Below, piece by piece: positions 15,829 to 24,143 of a stretch of 48,321 bases of DNA. This DNA comes from an uncultured Lachnospiraceae bacterium (GTDB taxonomy: Bacteria > Bacillota > Clostridia > Lachnospirales > Lachnospiraceae). Where the stretch lies: contig CANDMH010000002.1 of assembly GCA_947385785.1 (NCBI GenBank), positions 1 through 48,321 on the forward strand. The letters run 5' to 3'. A program made the position numbers and the translations under genes. The notes below the pieces were generated by a model. The model saw only the letters and a program-made list of their open reading frames with translations. It did no database searches and was not told the origin of the DNA. Numbering within the stretch: the stretch's first letter is position 1; each line of letters starts with the position of its first letter.

Positions 15829-16845
15829 TTACTCTCCCGTAATACCGCTTCGTTCAATCCCCTGCATAAACTGCCTCTGGGCAAAGGCGAAGAAGACCAG
15901 AATCGGCGCGCTGATGACCACCGCTCCCGCCATGACCATGGCATTGTTCAGCACATCCTCTCCCTCCACAAGCCCCAGCGCCTGCATCATCTCCTACTGC
16001 TGTTCCGGCAGCGCGGTTGTGGCGTCAATGATGCTGCTCAGCCTGGTGGGCAGGAAAGCCAACGCGGAACTGCGGGCATAGGTGGAAGACTCGAAGAATT
16101 CATTCCAGTGCCATACCACCGACAGCACCAGGGCCACCACCACCGTAGCCTTCGCCAGGGGAAACACAATCTGCCAGTATGTCTTCATGAACCCGTAGCC
16201 GTCAATCTTGGCCTCCTCCAGGCTCTTCGGCACCGTCAGATAGAACTGGCGGAACAGGAAGATGTACAGGGCGCCGTTTAAACCCAGACCAAAGAAACAG
16301 GAAACCAGGATGGGCAGGTAGGTATTCAGCCAGCCCATGTTGGAATAGCTCATGTACAGCGGAATAATCAGCGTCTGCGTGGGTACGATAAACGCCAGGA
16401 TGACGAAACCGAACAGCAGTCCCCTGCATGGAAAACGGTATCTGGCGAAACCGTAGCCAATCAGGGAACAGGACAGGATATGCCCCAGAGACGCCACCGT
16501 AGTCACAAACAGGGAATTCAGGACATTGCGCCCGGCGTCCATCAGCTCCAGCGCAATGGCATAATTTTCGAATTTCAAAGCGGTCGGAATCCACTGGACG
16601 GATATGCTGTTCAGGTCCGAGTCCGACATCAGGGAAGTGGCGAACATATACAGGAACGGATACAGGAACACGAAGGCCATCCCTGTAATCAGGATGTACA
16701 TGGCAATCCTCACAACCAGTTTCTTTATGCCAGACACCGTGATATAACGGCGCTTGAGCAGCGACAGGCGCAGGGCCAGCCGATCCTTAATACTGTTTTC
16801 TGTTTTTTTCGATGGTAAATACTCTGCGCTTACGCTCTTTGCCAT
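15829..16845 (-). pseudogene. MalG-type sugar permease interrupted by an in-frame TAG
   Basis: Membrane subunit of the second sugar importer. Translation from ATG 16845 (behind AGGAGG) gives 283 residues with the EEAKIDGYGF ATPase-contact motif, then stops at TAG 15994-15996 directly after LPEQQ. Beyond the TAG the same frame encodes 54 more residues, including GLVEGEDVLNNAMVMAGAVV, a membrane segment, and the family-typical ending QGIERSGITGE, then TAA at 15829. The full protein would have 338 codons including the amber. As written, the last membrane helix is lost. A single C-to-T change from CAG explains the codon. It overlaps the MalF-type gene by 16 bases. It may be a recent null mutation, a readthrough site or a sequencing error. 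Its N-terminus is also about 45 residues longer than usual. Confidence 0.85.
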
Positions 16846-17741
16846 GCTTTTTTACCTCCTACTTCATTCGTGTGGATATATCCCCGCATGACGGAGAAAA
16901 TGATCATTACCAGGACGCCGATAAATGCAAAATAGATCCAGCCCATTGCCGCCCCATATTCGAATTTTCCTTTGTTGAAGCCCTCCTCCTGAATATATTC
17001 CAACAGCGGGTTCCCGATATCCGTAAAGGAATCCACCAGGGAATAGATCAGTGTCAGCAGCAGGATCGGAGAAATCATGGGGACTGTCACCTTCCAGAAA
17101 ATCTCCCATTCGGTGGCCCCGTCGATCTTCGCCGCTTCATAGAGGGAGGGGGAGATGCTCTGGAGTCCCGATAAAAACAGCAGAATCTGCACGCTGCTGC
17201 TCCACAGCACGCTGACCAGGGTACTCAGGACCGTAGCCACCATATCCGTCACGCCGCTGCCGAAGTAATTCAGCACATTGTAAGGAATCAATCGGCCGTC
17301 CATGATGTTCAGCACCGCCTTGTCCACCCCCTGGTTTATCAGCTGTTCCATCACCTGCCCGGAACCCAGGAGGAAAGGAATGAAGAATATCACCCTGTAC
17401 AGTCCCCGGCATTTAATGTCACGGTTCAACATGATTGCCACAATCAGCGCCAGTAAAACCGTCAGGGGAAACTGCACCAGGGTCCGTTGGACCGACTCCC
17501 AGAATGTGGGCAGGAATTCCACGTCCACCACAAAAGCATTGATATAATTCTGCAGCCCGGCAAAGCTGGTCTTCATCCCCATCAGGGAATCCACCCTGCC
17601 CACACTCAGCCACAGGGAAAAGAACAGCGGATACAGGAAAAAGGCGCACAACCCGATGATAAAGGGCGTCACGAATACCAGGCCTTTGAGCTGATCCTTT
17701 TGATAAAGGGTCATTTTTTTCTTAATTCTGCCTTCTTTCAT
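16830..17741 (-). CDS. MalF-type sugar ABC permease (second pair)
   Basis: Membrane subunit of a carbohydrate importer, 303 residues, with about six membrane segments starting at GLVFVTPFIIGLCAFFLYPL. The EAA loop is LYEAAKIDGATEWEIFWKVT, the site that contacts the ATPase. The ATG at 17741 overlaps the stop of the DUF5696-like gene by four bases and follows GGAGG inside that gene, so the two are translationally coupled. Its partner is the interrupted MalG-type gene. The likely binding protein is the lipoprotein at 11278-12948, though the large protein at 24136-27093 is also possible. Confidence 0.9.
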   Translation of the reverse strand: MKEGRIKKKMTLYQKDQLKGLVFVTPFIIGLCAFFLYPLFFSLWLSVGRVDSLMGMKTSFAGLQNYINAFVVDVEFLPTFWESVQRTLVQFPLTVLLALIVAIMLNRDIKCRGLYRVIFFIPFLLGSGQVMEQLINQGVDKAVLNIMDGRLIPYNVLNYFGSGVTDMVATVLSTLVSVLWSSSVQILLFLSGLQSISPSLYEAAKIDGATEWEIFWKVTVPMISPILLLTLIYSLVDSFTDIGNPLLEYIQEEGFNKGKFEYGAAMGWIYFAFIGVLVMIIFSVMRGYIHTNEVGGKKAWQRA

Positions 17742-20026
17742 TTCCGGTTACCTCCCTCCACTACCACATAATCCTGGCCGGGAATCAGGACTCCCTGCTC
17801 GATGCGCTCCTCCCGGGCATAGTTGATATAGACCTGCGTCCCATCCGCATAGGTAATGCGCACCAGATCCTGCCCCAGGATCTCATGTTCTGTAATCTGC
17901 TGTCCATACACCCTGCCCAGACGCCCTTCCATCTCCTGCCATACTTCCGTCACCCTGTCCTTCCAGTCCGCGAAAGTAGAGCTGAACAGCCAGGCATAAT
18001 CACTTTCACGCAGCTCCTGGGCGGATTCGCTTGTCAATATGAAGTAAGGCATGGAACCGTATTCCACCCACTTCAGCTTCTGTTCCTGCAGGTCGCTGGC
18101 GAGATTGCCTGCCCCGTCGGTAGCGTAAGCCACCTTCCCGGAAAGCGCCATCTCCAGAAAGGGAACGGCATAGTCGGTGATGGCCAGGCCGTAGCTGTTC
18201 TCCCGCAGCTGGCAGAGATAATCGCTGCATCCATAAGCATACTGGTTCGCCCCTATCACCCCTACGCTTCGGCCGCTCTGTGCCGTATCGGACAGAATCC
18301 GCCGCATGGCCTCTACCGTCTCCGCTTTGGTATAGGGCGCGTTATCATTATAATCAGGTATGGCGTACATCCCCAGTCCCTGGTATGCCACATTGAGATT
18401 GGGATATTTCCCGAGCTTATCCAGGAAATCCGCGCTGCGCTCCAGAGCCGAGCCCGGATTCAGGAAATACCAGTTCTTGCCGGAGTTGTAGTTTGCGGCG
18501 CTGACCTCCGTATTTAATCCGTTATAGACCACGTCGGCGGTCTCGGAGATTCCCTTTGTATCTGAAGTCACCGAGGTAAACTGTGCTTCCAGGTACAGCT
18601 TTGTGCCGGGGTTGGACGCCGCGTAATCATTCAGTCCTGCCAGTCCCCTTTTTCCTCCCAGCCCGCCTGCGGGAGGCCAGTATTCACCGTCCGCCTCGCT
18701 GTCCGCGCTGACCCAGGAGCGCAGCAATGTCCTGGTATTCCGGATTCCCTGCTCCCGCAGGCTGTCCAGAATCTCCTCCGTCTCCTCAAAGGTGGTCATC
18801 GGCACATATTCGTCAAACAGGATACCTGGCTGATTGACTCCCATGAGCAGTTCCAGTGTCATGGGCATCTCCCCTGACACAACCTCCCGGTCTGCCAGCT
18901 GCCCGGTCTGTGTCAGGTACTCCCTGTAGGCCCTGGCCATGCCGCTGTAATCCGCATCCTCCCCGGTGAGCAGATAATAGCGGATTTCCCTGTCCCCGGG
19001 TATCATATTTCTGTCTACACGCTGTATGGCGGTTCCCGTCACTACCGTTTCATCATCTCCGGATATATTGAACATATTTACAGTAAAGACGTTACGTATA
19101 TACAATTGAAAACCGATATGGTTCAGGTCAATGACGATGCCGGAGGGATACACCGATACGCCGGAATCCTGCGCCCCCTGCGTCACAATTCCAAACAGGG
19201 CATCCCCGTCATTTTTGATTCCGTAGACGGGCATGGCAGCGGTATAGCGGTCATAGCTGTCCCCATTGTAAAGGGTCATGAAGTCCACGTTCCGGTTTGT
19301 ATAGGTATAGTAGGACGCCGACTTGACATTGGAGCTGCGCTCCGTGCTGTTTGCATAAGTGGTGATGGCTCCGCTGCCGTCCGGATAGAAGAGATAACCG
19401 TCCACGTCATTGCCGGCCGCTCCCAGGAAGGGCAGCACCTCCAGGGTGGTCAGCGCAAAGGTGGATTCCTCCCGGATCTGATCCATGGGAACCCTTACTA
19501 CAAGCTGACCATCCTCCAGGGTATACTCCACCGTCACATAGATTCCTGCCGCAAGAAAACCATAGGTCACAGCCACCCCCTGATCCAGAGATTTGGCTTC
19601 GAGCCAGGTACAGTCCTTTCCGGCGTATCTTGTGGCAGGAGAGGCATCCCTCTTTGCCAGGTCGTTATAAGTAATCGTAATGGGAGACTGGGCATAGGCG
19701 GACCATTGGGGATTCAGCCCCTCCATGTCCAGAATCTCCCCGTCCGCGATACTCTTCCACAGATAGCCGCTCTCCAGGTTTCTGACCTGGATGGCGCCGT
19801 TGGCTTCATTGTACAGCAGTTCCAGACTCCCGTTCTTCGCGGCGGACACATAGCTTCCTGTGTCCCCCAGGTCACGGTTTCCCTCCGGCGCCTGGTAAGT
19901 ATTGTCAAAAGTAATGGCATTCTGCCTGGCCTTCTGGATGCTGACCGCCCCCCAGGCTACCAGCCCCAGCGCCAGAACCGCCACGATGATGGTCCCAAGC
20001 CTTTTCTTTATAAACTCTTTTATCAT
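17738..20026 (-). CDS. Membrane-anchored DUF5696-like protein
   Basis: This 762-residue protein has one N-terminal membrane segment (TIIVAVLALGLVAWGAV) and a large extracellular part. An early beta-rich region (LELLYNEANGAIQVRNLESGYLW) is followed by a part that looks like a TIM-barrel hydrolase fold, with stretches such as GEYWPPAGGLGGKRGLAGLND and GYALDG-like ATDGAGN. I recognise it as the DUF5696 group that accompanies sugar transporters in Lachnospiraceae and Paenibacillus, but I cannot name an activity. It lies 35 bases after the NHL/Yip1 gene and overlaps the next permease by four bases. It may be a surface glycosidase or a glycan-processing partner of the importer. The ATG follows AAGGAG with a five-base gap. 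Confidence 0.65.
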   Translation of the reverse strand: MIKEFIKKRLGTIIVAVLALGLVAWGAVSIQKARQNAITFDNTYQAPEGNRDLGDTGSYVSAAKNGSLELLYNEANGAIQVRNLESGYLWKSIADGEILDMEGLNPQWSAYAQSPITITYNDLAKRDASPATRYAGKDCTWLEAKSLDQGVAVTYGFLAAGIYVTVEYTLEDGQLVVRVPMDQIREESTFALTTLEVLPFLGAAGNDVDGYLFYPDGSGAITTYANSTERSSNVKSASYYTYTNRNVDFMTLYNGDSYDRYTAAMPVYGIKNDGDALFGIVTQGAQDSGVSVYPSGIVIDLNHIGFQLYIRNVFTVNMFNISGDDETVVTGTAIQRVDRNMIPGDREIRYYLLTGEDADYSGMARAYREYLTQTGQLADREVVSGEMPMTLELLMGVNQPGILFDEYVPMTTFEETEEILDSLREQGIRNTRTLLRSWVSADSEADGEYWPPAGGLGGKRGLAGLNDYAASNPGTKLYLEAQFTSVTSDTKGISETADVVYNGLNTEVSAANYNSGKNWYFLNPGSALERSADFLDKLGKYPNLNVAYQGLGMYAIPDYNDNAPYTKAETVEAMRRILSDTAQSGRSVGVIGANQYAYGCSDYLCQLRENSYGLAITDYAVPFLEMALSGKVAYATDGAGNLASDLQEQKLKWVEYGSMPYFILTSESAQELRESDYAWLFSSTFADWKDRVTEVWQEMEGRLGRVYGQQITEHEILGQDLVRITYADGTQVYINYAREERIEQGVLIPGQDYVVVEGGNRK

Positions 20027-20061
20027 GGTCGCTCCTTTTTGTGTAATAAAAGTTCCGCGTT

Positions 20062-22206
20062 CTATAGAAAATTCATCCTGAACTCATTCATAATCTGCAT
20101 CACGAACTGGATCAGCCTGCCGGACAGGATATAGGCCAGTATCAGTACCAGCCAGATCACCAGCATCATGCATGCGGAGACGAACATCATCCCAAGCGTC
20201 TTCCCAACCGAATAGTTGTTCATGATCTTCATGCCCAGGAACAGAATCAGGAACATGCCGATATAAGCCAGTGCGGAAAACACGCCAAACCATCCCGCCT
20301 GGGTTTTGGACCAGATATTGGACAGGAACATAATCGGTACATTGATGACAATATAGGGCACCAGAGAGATGGCGGACGCAAAAGCGATCTCATGCAGCTT
20401 GCTCTCGCCGCCTGAAATACTGGTGGCCGCAAAGGATGCCGGTATCCAGGTCAGCGGGACGATCCACAGCTTCGCCAGCTCCAGTACCACGTTTACCTTC
20501 CACAGTTCGATGCTTGCCAACGGGAAGTGGATGATATACAGGTAGGCAATCCGCACCACATAAGCTGTCAGGAACAGGATGACCGGAACCGCCATATTGA
20601 TGCGGGTACGGTTGTACCGGATCCCCTCCATGGTGTCGATTGGGTGCAGCAGGATATTGGAACAGTAAAGCAGTCCCTGCCCAATTCCCATCTTCTGTCC
20701 CTTCCGCTCCAGATAGTTCCAGTACGCCTTCTTCGAGACTTTGACGAACACCCGTATCACCAGGACTGCCGCCGCCAGAATGACAGCCGCAAGGAAGAGA
20801 ATCAGCACAAATTTCTCCCGCAGCACCTCGTATTTGTACTCGTCAAAGGCTTGGGTATAGACATCCCGGTTACTGGAGAGCCGGCTCTCGTCCATGGCCT
20901 CCTTAAACCGGCCCTCTTTGTAATAAGCCCTTGCCATGCCCGTATGGGCCAGCTCATAGTTCTCATTGATGGCCAGCACCTGCTTCCACAATTCGTAAGC
21001 GGCCTGGTAATCGCCGTTGCTGTAGGCGGCTGTGGCCTGGTGCACCAGGAGGATGAATTCCGTAGGGGAAAACACCTGCACATTACAGTTTACTTTATCC
21101 AGAATCAGGAGATTGCCCTGGCTGTCCACATCGATGGCCGAGGTCCGGGAGAATGTCCCGCGGCTCTCCCCAACGCCGCCGAAAGCCACCAGCATATTGC
21201 CGTCCTGATCATATTGGTATACCCTTCCGCCCTGCTGCTCGATGACGGTGACTATCCCCTCGTGGTCAACGCAGATGTCGCTGAACACAGGCTCCATGTA
21301 CATGCCGTCGTCGTCAAAATATTCACCGAACTTAAAACTGTTGCCCGCCACCACGGATTTAAACAGCTTCTTTTCGATAAAGTCCGTGATGGGATTTTTG
21401 ATGGTGGCCGCCACCGTCTTGTACTTTCGGTAGGTATTGGCGCCGATGGAGTTCAGGCGCTTGATTTCTCCCTCCTCCCGGTCCAGGCTGGCGGCGTAGA
21501 TCATGCCGTCGTCACCCATGGCTATATTGGTATAGGAGGAAGCCAGCCTCCTGGTGAGAAAGGCCTGCTGTTCTTCGGACGCAAACATCCGTGTCAGCAC
21601 CTCCCCCAGGTCAAAGCCGATATCCGTCTGCCCGTAATATCCCCTGAACTCCCCGTTGCCGCCTATGGCCATAATGTTCTCGCCCCGAATCGCGTACAGA
21701 TAGCCCGTCTGGTTCACCAGCAGCTTGGTGGGCTTGAAGGTGGAGCTGGTTACCAACCCGCTCTCCGGGTTTCCGAATTCCTCTACAAAATTTCCCGCCG
21801 CGTCCATATGTACAATACGGCTGTTATCCGTATCCGCCACATACAGATCGCCGTCGTCCCCCACATAAATCCCCTGGGGATTCTTGAATGCCCTGTCCGG
21901 CCCGTAGAAAATGGCTACAGTCTCGTAGTTGCTGTTGAGTTTCACCACCCGCTGATTGCCGGTATCCACAATGTAGACATTATCCTCTTTATCCACAAAA
22001 AGATCCTGGGGATTGTTGAAATACCTGTTCTCGTCCTCATAACTGCCGATATTGTTAACCGTCTTCGTCACCTCGTATGAGTCCGGCACCGGCTGCCGGT
22101 AGCTGCTGCTGCCGGTCACATAGTCCGCCCGCGCCGTCTGCGGGAAGCCCATGACGGCTGCCAGAACGGCCAGCAGGCATATGCCCGCCTTCTTCCCTGT
22201 CTTCAT
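20062..22206 (-). CDS. NHL-repeat / TPR / Yip1-like membrane protein
   Basis: This 714-residue protein has three parts. After a signal peptide (cleavage near TARA-DY), an NHL-type beta-propeller occupies about residues 50-390, with repeated blades such as FNNPQDLFVDKEDNVYIVDT and FKNPQGIYVGDDGDLYVADT. A TPR-like helical pair follows (NGDYQAAYELWKQVLAIN and YKEGRFKEAMDES). The C-terminal third, after a membrane anchor FVLILFLAAVILAAAVLVI, has about five more membrane segments resembling a Yip1 domain. Propeller and TPR would face outside and the Yip1 part sits in the membrane. It lies between the first permease pair and the DUF5696-like gene. Its role is unknown; a scaffold or sensor for glycan uptake is an inference. 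The ATG follows AGGAGG. Confidence 0.75.
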   Translation of the reverse strand: MKTGKKAGICLLAVLAAVMGFPQTARADYVTGSSSYRQPVPDSYEVTKTVNNIGSYEDENRYFNNPQDLFVDKEDNVYIVDTGNQRVVKLNSNYETVAIFYGPDRAFKNPQGIYVGDDGDLYVADTDNSRIVHMDAAGNFVEEFGNPESGLVTSSTFKPTKLLVNQTGYLYAIRGENIMAIGGNGEFRGYYGQTDIGFDLGEVLTRMFASEEQQAFLTRRLASSYTNIAMGDDGMIYAASLDREEGEIKRLNSIGANTYRKYKTVAATIKNPITDFIEKKLFKSVVAGNSFKFGEYFDDDGMYMEPVFSDICVDHEGIVTVIEQQGGRVYQYDQDGNMLVAFGGVGESRGTFSRTSAIDVDSQGNLLILDKVNCNVQVFSPTEFILLVHQATAAYSNGDYQAAYELWKQVLAINENYELAHTGMARAYYKEGRFKEAMDESRLSSNRDVYTQAFDEYKYEVLREKFVLILFLAAVILAAAVLVIRVFVKVSKKAYWNYLERKGQKMGIGQGLLYCSNILLHPIDTMEGIRYNRTRINMAVPVILFLTAYVVRIAYLYIIHFPLASIELWKVNVVLELAKLWIVPLTWIPASFAATSISGGESKLHEIAFASAISLVPYIVINVPIMFLSNIWSKTQAGWFGVFSALAYIGMFLILFLGMKIMNNYSVGKTLGMMFVSACMMLVIWLVLILAYILSGRLIQFVMQIMNEFRMNFL

Positions 22207-22299
22207 AAATCAGCCTCCTATTGTTATTCCGGTTCCGCTATTTCGGTTCGTAAATACGCTTCACCGATGCGTTCTGTTTCTGGTTCCGGCTCTGCCTCC

Positions 22300-23184
22300 C
22301 TATTCCTTGATCCCCGAATAGACCATGGTCTCCATGACATTGCCCTGCATAATCGTAAAGATAATTACTGTAGGAACCAGCATCACGAAGGTTGCCGCCG
22401 CCACGGCCCCGGCACGCCCCACAGCCATATTGGCAGCGCCGCCGGATATGGTCTGCAGCGCCAGGGGCAGCGTCTTCATCTCCTGGCTGGTGATGTAGAT
22501 CAGCGGGGAAAAATAGTCGTTCCAGTTATTCACAAAGGAGAACACCACCAATGTGGAGGTCGCGGGCTTTAACGCCGGCATGACCATCTGGAGAAAGATG
22601 CGGAACTCCCCCGCGCCGTCAATCCTGGCGGCTTCCAAAAGTTCATCCGGATACTGTTCCATGAACTGCTTGATCAGGAAAATATTGTAGGCCACCGCAA
22701 TGTTCGGCAGTATCAGAGCGCCGTAGGAATTCACCAGCCCCAGGCCGTTCACCACCATATAGCTTGGTATCTTCGTCACATGGGGCGAAAACATCAGCGC
22801 CATCAGGATCAGGTTGAACAGAAACGCGCCGCCGGGAGGCTTGAACTTCACCAGGGAATAGGCTCCCATGGAAGACACGATCACGGTACAGAGCACAATG
22901 GCGCTGGTAATCACCAGGCTGTTGAACAGATACCTGGTAAAGGGAACCGCCGAGCTCCCCAGGGACACCAACAGGTCGCCGAAATTCTTCAGGGTAGGGT
23001 TCTTCACATAGAACCGGGGCGGGAATACAAACAGCTCGTCCATGGGCTTGAATGCCGTACACACCAGATACACCAGCGGCAGCACCGTGAAGCCTACCAA
23101 CAGGAGCATGACAATGTACAGCAGAACCTTCGAAAGCGTGATGTGCAGCCACTGTCCTTTAAACCATTTTATTTTTAACGTCAT
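22300..23184 (-). CDS. MalG-type sugar ABC permease (first pair)
   Basis: Membrane subunit of a carbohydrate importer, 294 residues from ATG 23184, which follows GGAAGGAG. The frame extends to a GTG at 23217, but nothing resembling a binding site precedes it. The first membrane segment is VLLYIVMLLLVGFTVLPLVY, and the ATPase-contact loop is LLEAARIDGAGEFRIFLQMV. The C-terminus reads GNVMETMVYSGIKE, the normal family ending, so unlike its counterpart at 15829-16845 this copy is complete. Its partner is the gene at 23214-24143, and the binding protein is most likely the large one at 24136-27093. Confidence 0.9.
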   Translation of the reverse strand: MTLKIKWFKGQWLHITLSKVLLYIVMLLLVGFTVLPLVYLVCTAFKPMDELFVFPPRFYVKNPTLKNFGDLLVSLGSSAVPFTRYLFNSLVITSAIVLCTVIVSSMGAYSLVKFKPPGGAFLFNLILMALMFSPHVTKIPSYMVVNGLGLVNSYGALILPNIAVAYNIFLIKQFMEQYPDELLEAARIDGAGEFRIFLQMVMPALKPATSTLVVFSFVNNWNDYFSPLIYITSQEMKTLPLALQTISGGAANMAVGRAGAVAAATFVMLVPTVIIFTIMQGNVMETMVYSGIKE

Positions 23185-23213
23185 AGCAATTTTCTCTCCT
23201 TCCTCTCTGCCCT

Positions 23214-24143
23214 TCACTCATCTTTGGAAGAAAGCAGCTTCATCACTACCTTGCCCAGGACGAAGGTTATGACGAACAGCACCACCGCGATAGCCGACGC
23301 GTACCCCATCTGGAAACGGATGAACGCATAATCATACAGATGGGCCACAATGGTATGTCCCGCGTAATTGGGGCTCGGCATGCCCGCCACTGACACCGCG
23401 ATGTCGAATACGCCGAAGGCGGAGACAATGGCATTGATGGCGCCGAACAGCAGCTGCGGCTTCATCATGGGCAGTGTCACGTAGATCAGCTCCTGGAACT
23501 TGTTCTTCACCCCGTCGATGGCCGCCGCCTCATAGTAGGATGACGGCACATTCTGCAGTCCCGCCAGGAATACCAGGAATCCGGTACCCATGCTCATCCA
23601 CAGAGAGATGAACATGATGACGGGCATGATATAGTTCGGATCCGTATTCCACAGGATGGGCTCGTCAATCATCCCCAGATTCAGCAGGATATTATTCAGA
23701 TAGCCGTAACGGTCACCCGAGAAGATGACCAGCCACACCGAGGTCATGGCCACGCTGCTTGTGATGGAGGGCGCGTAAAAGGCCAGCGCGAACCCTCTCT
23801 TGCATTTCAGCTGATTGATGACCCAGGCTGCGAAGAAGGACAGCAGATACCCCACCGGCCCGGTGATGATGGCAAATTTCAGCGTATTGCCCAGGGACAG
23901 CAGAAATACTTCGTCATCCAGGAACAGCAGCTTATAATTATCCAGCCCCACGAACTGCGGCTCCTGCATCAGATTGTAATTGGTAAAGCTCAGCCCGATG
24001 GCATAGGCCACCGGCGCCACTACAAATATGGTAAACAGGATTACGAATGGCGCCAGAAACAGATAGCCCATCCAGTTTTTATGCCAGAACCTGGCCAGTT
24101 CTTTTCCGGAAAATCCCGTTCTTTTCTTCACTTCTCTACTCAT
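23214..24143 (-). CDS. MalF-type sugar ABC permease (first pair)
   Basis: Membrane subunit of a carbohydrate importer, 309 residues. Six membrane segments start at MGYLFLAPFVILFTIFVVAP. The EAA loop is YYEAAAIDGVKNKFQELIYV. The ATG at 24143 lies inside the end of the binding-protein gene (eight-base overlap, AATGAGTAG), a typical coupled arrangement. The order of binding protein, MalF and MalG is the standard order for sugar importers of this class. The ATPase is not encoded in the window. Confidence 0.92.
   Translation of the reverse strand: MSREVKKRTGFSGKELARFWHKNWMGYLFLAPFVILFTIFVVAPVAYAIGLSFTNYNLMQEPQFVGLDNYKLLFLDDEVFLLSLGNTLKFAIITGPVGYLLSFFAAWVINQLKCKRGFALAFYAPSITSSVAMTSVWLVIFSGDRYGYLNNILLNLGMIDEPILWNTDPNYIMPVIMFISLWMSMGTGFLVFLAGLQNVPSSYYEAAAIDGVKNKFQELIYVTLPMMKPQLLFGAINAIVSAFGVFDIAVSVAGMPSPNYAGHTIVAHLYDYAFIRFQMGYASAIAVVLFVITFVLGKVVMKLLSSKDE

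Noticed and set aside
15615-15944. Minus-strand open frame of 109 codons after the interrupted permease
   Set aside because: Its start lies inside the permease in another frame, and the rest has no binding site or family features.
15994-15996. Pyrrolysine incorporation at the amber codon of the permease
   Set aside because: No pyl genes are in the window, sugar permeases are not known to use it, and a simple nonsense mutation or sequencing error is likelier.
12722-16081. Plus-strand open frame of 1119 codons
   Set aside because: It lies opposite the lipoprotein and lyase genes, which have clear domains. Long antisense frames are common in GC-rich DNA, and its product looks like antisense translation.
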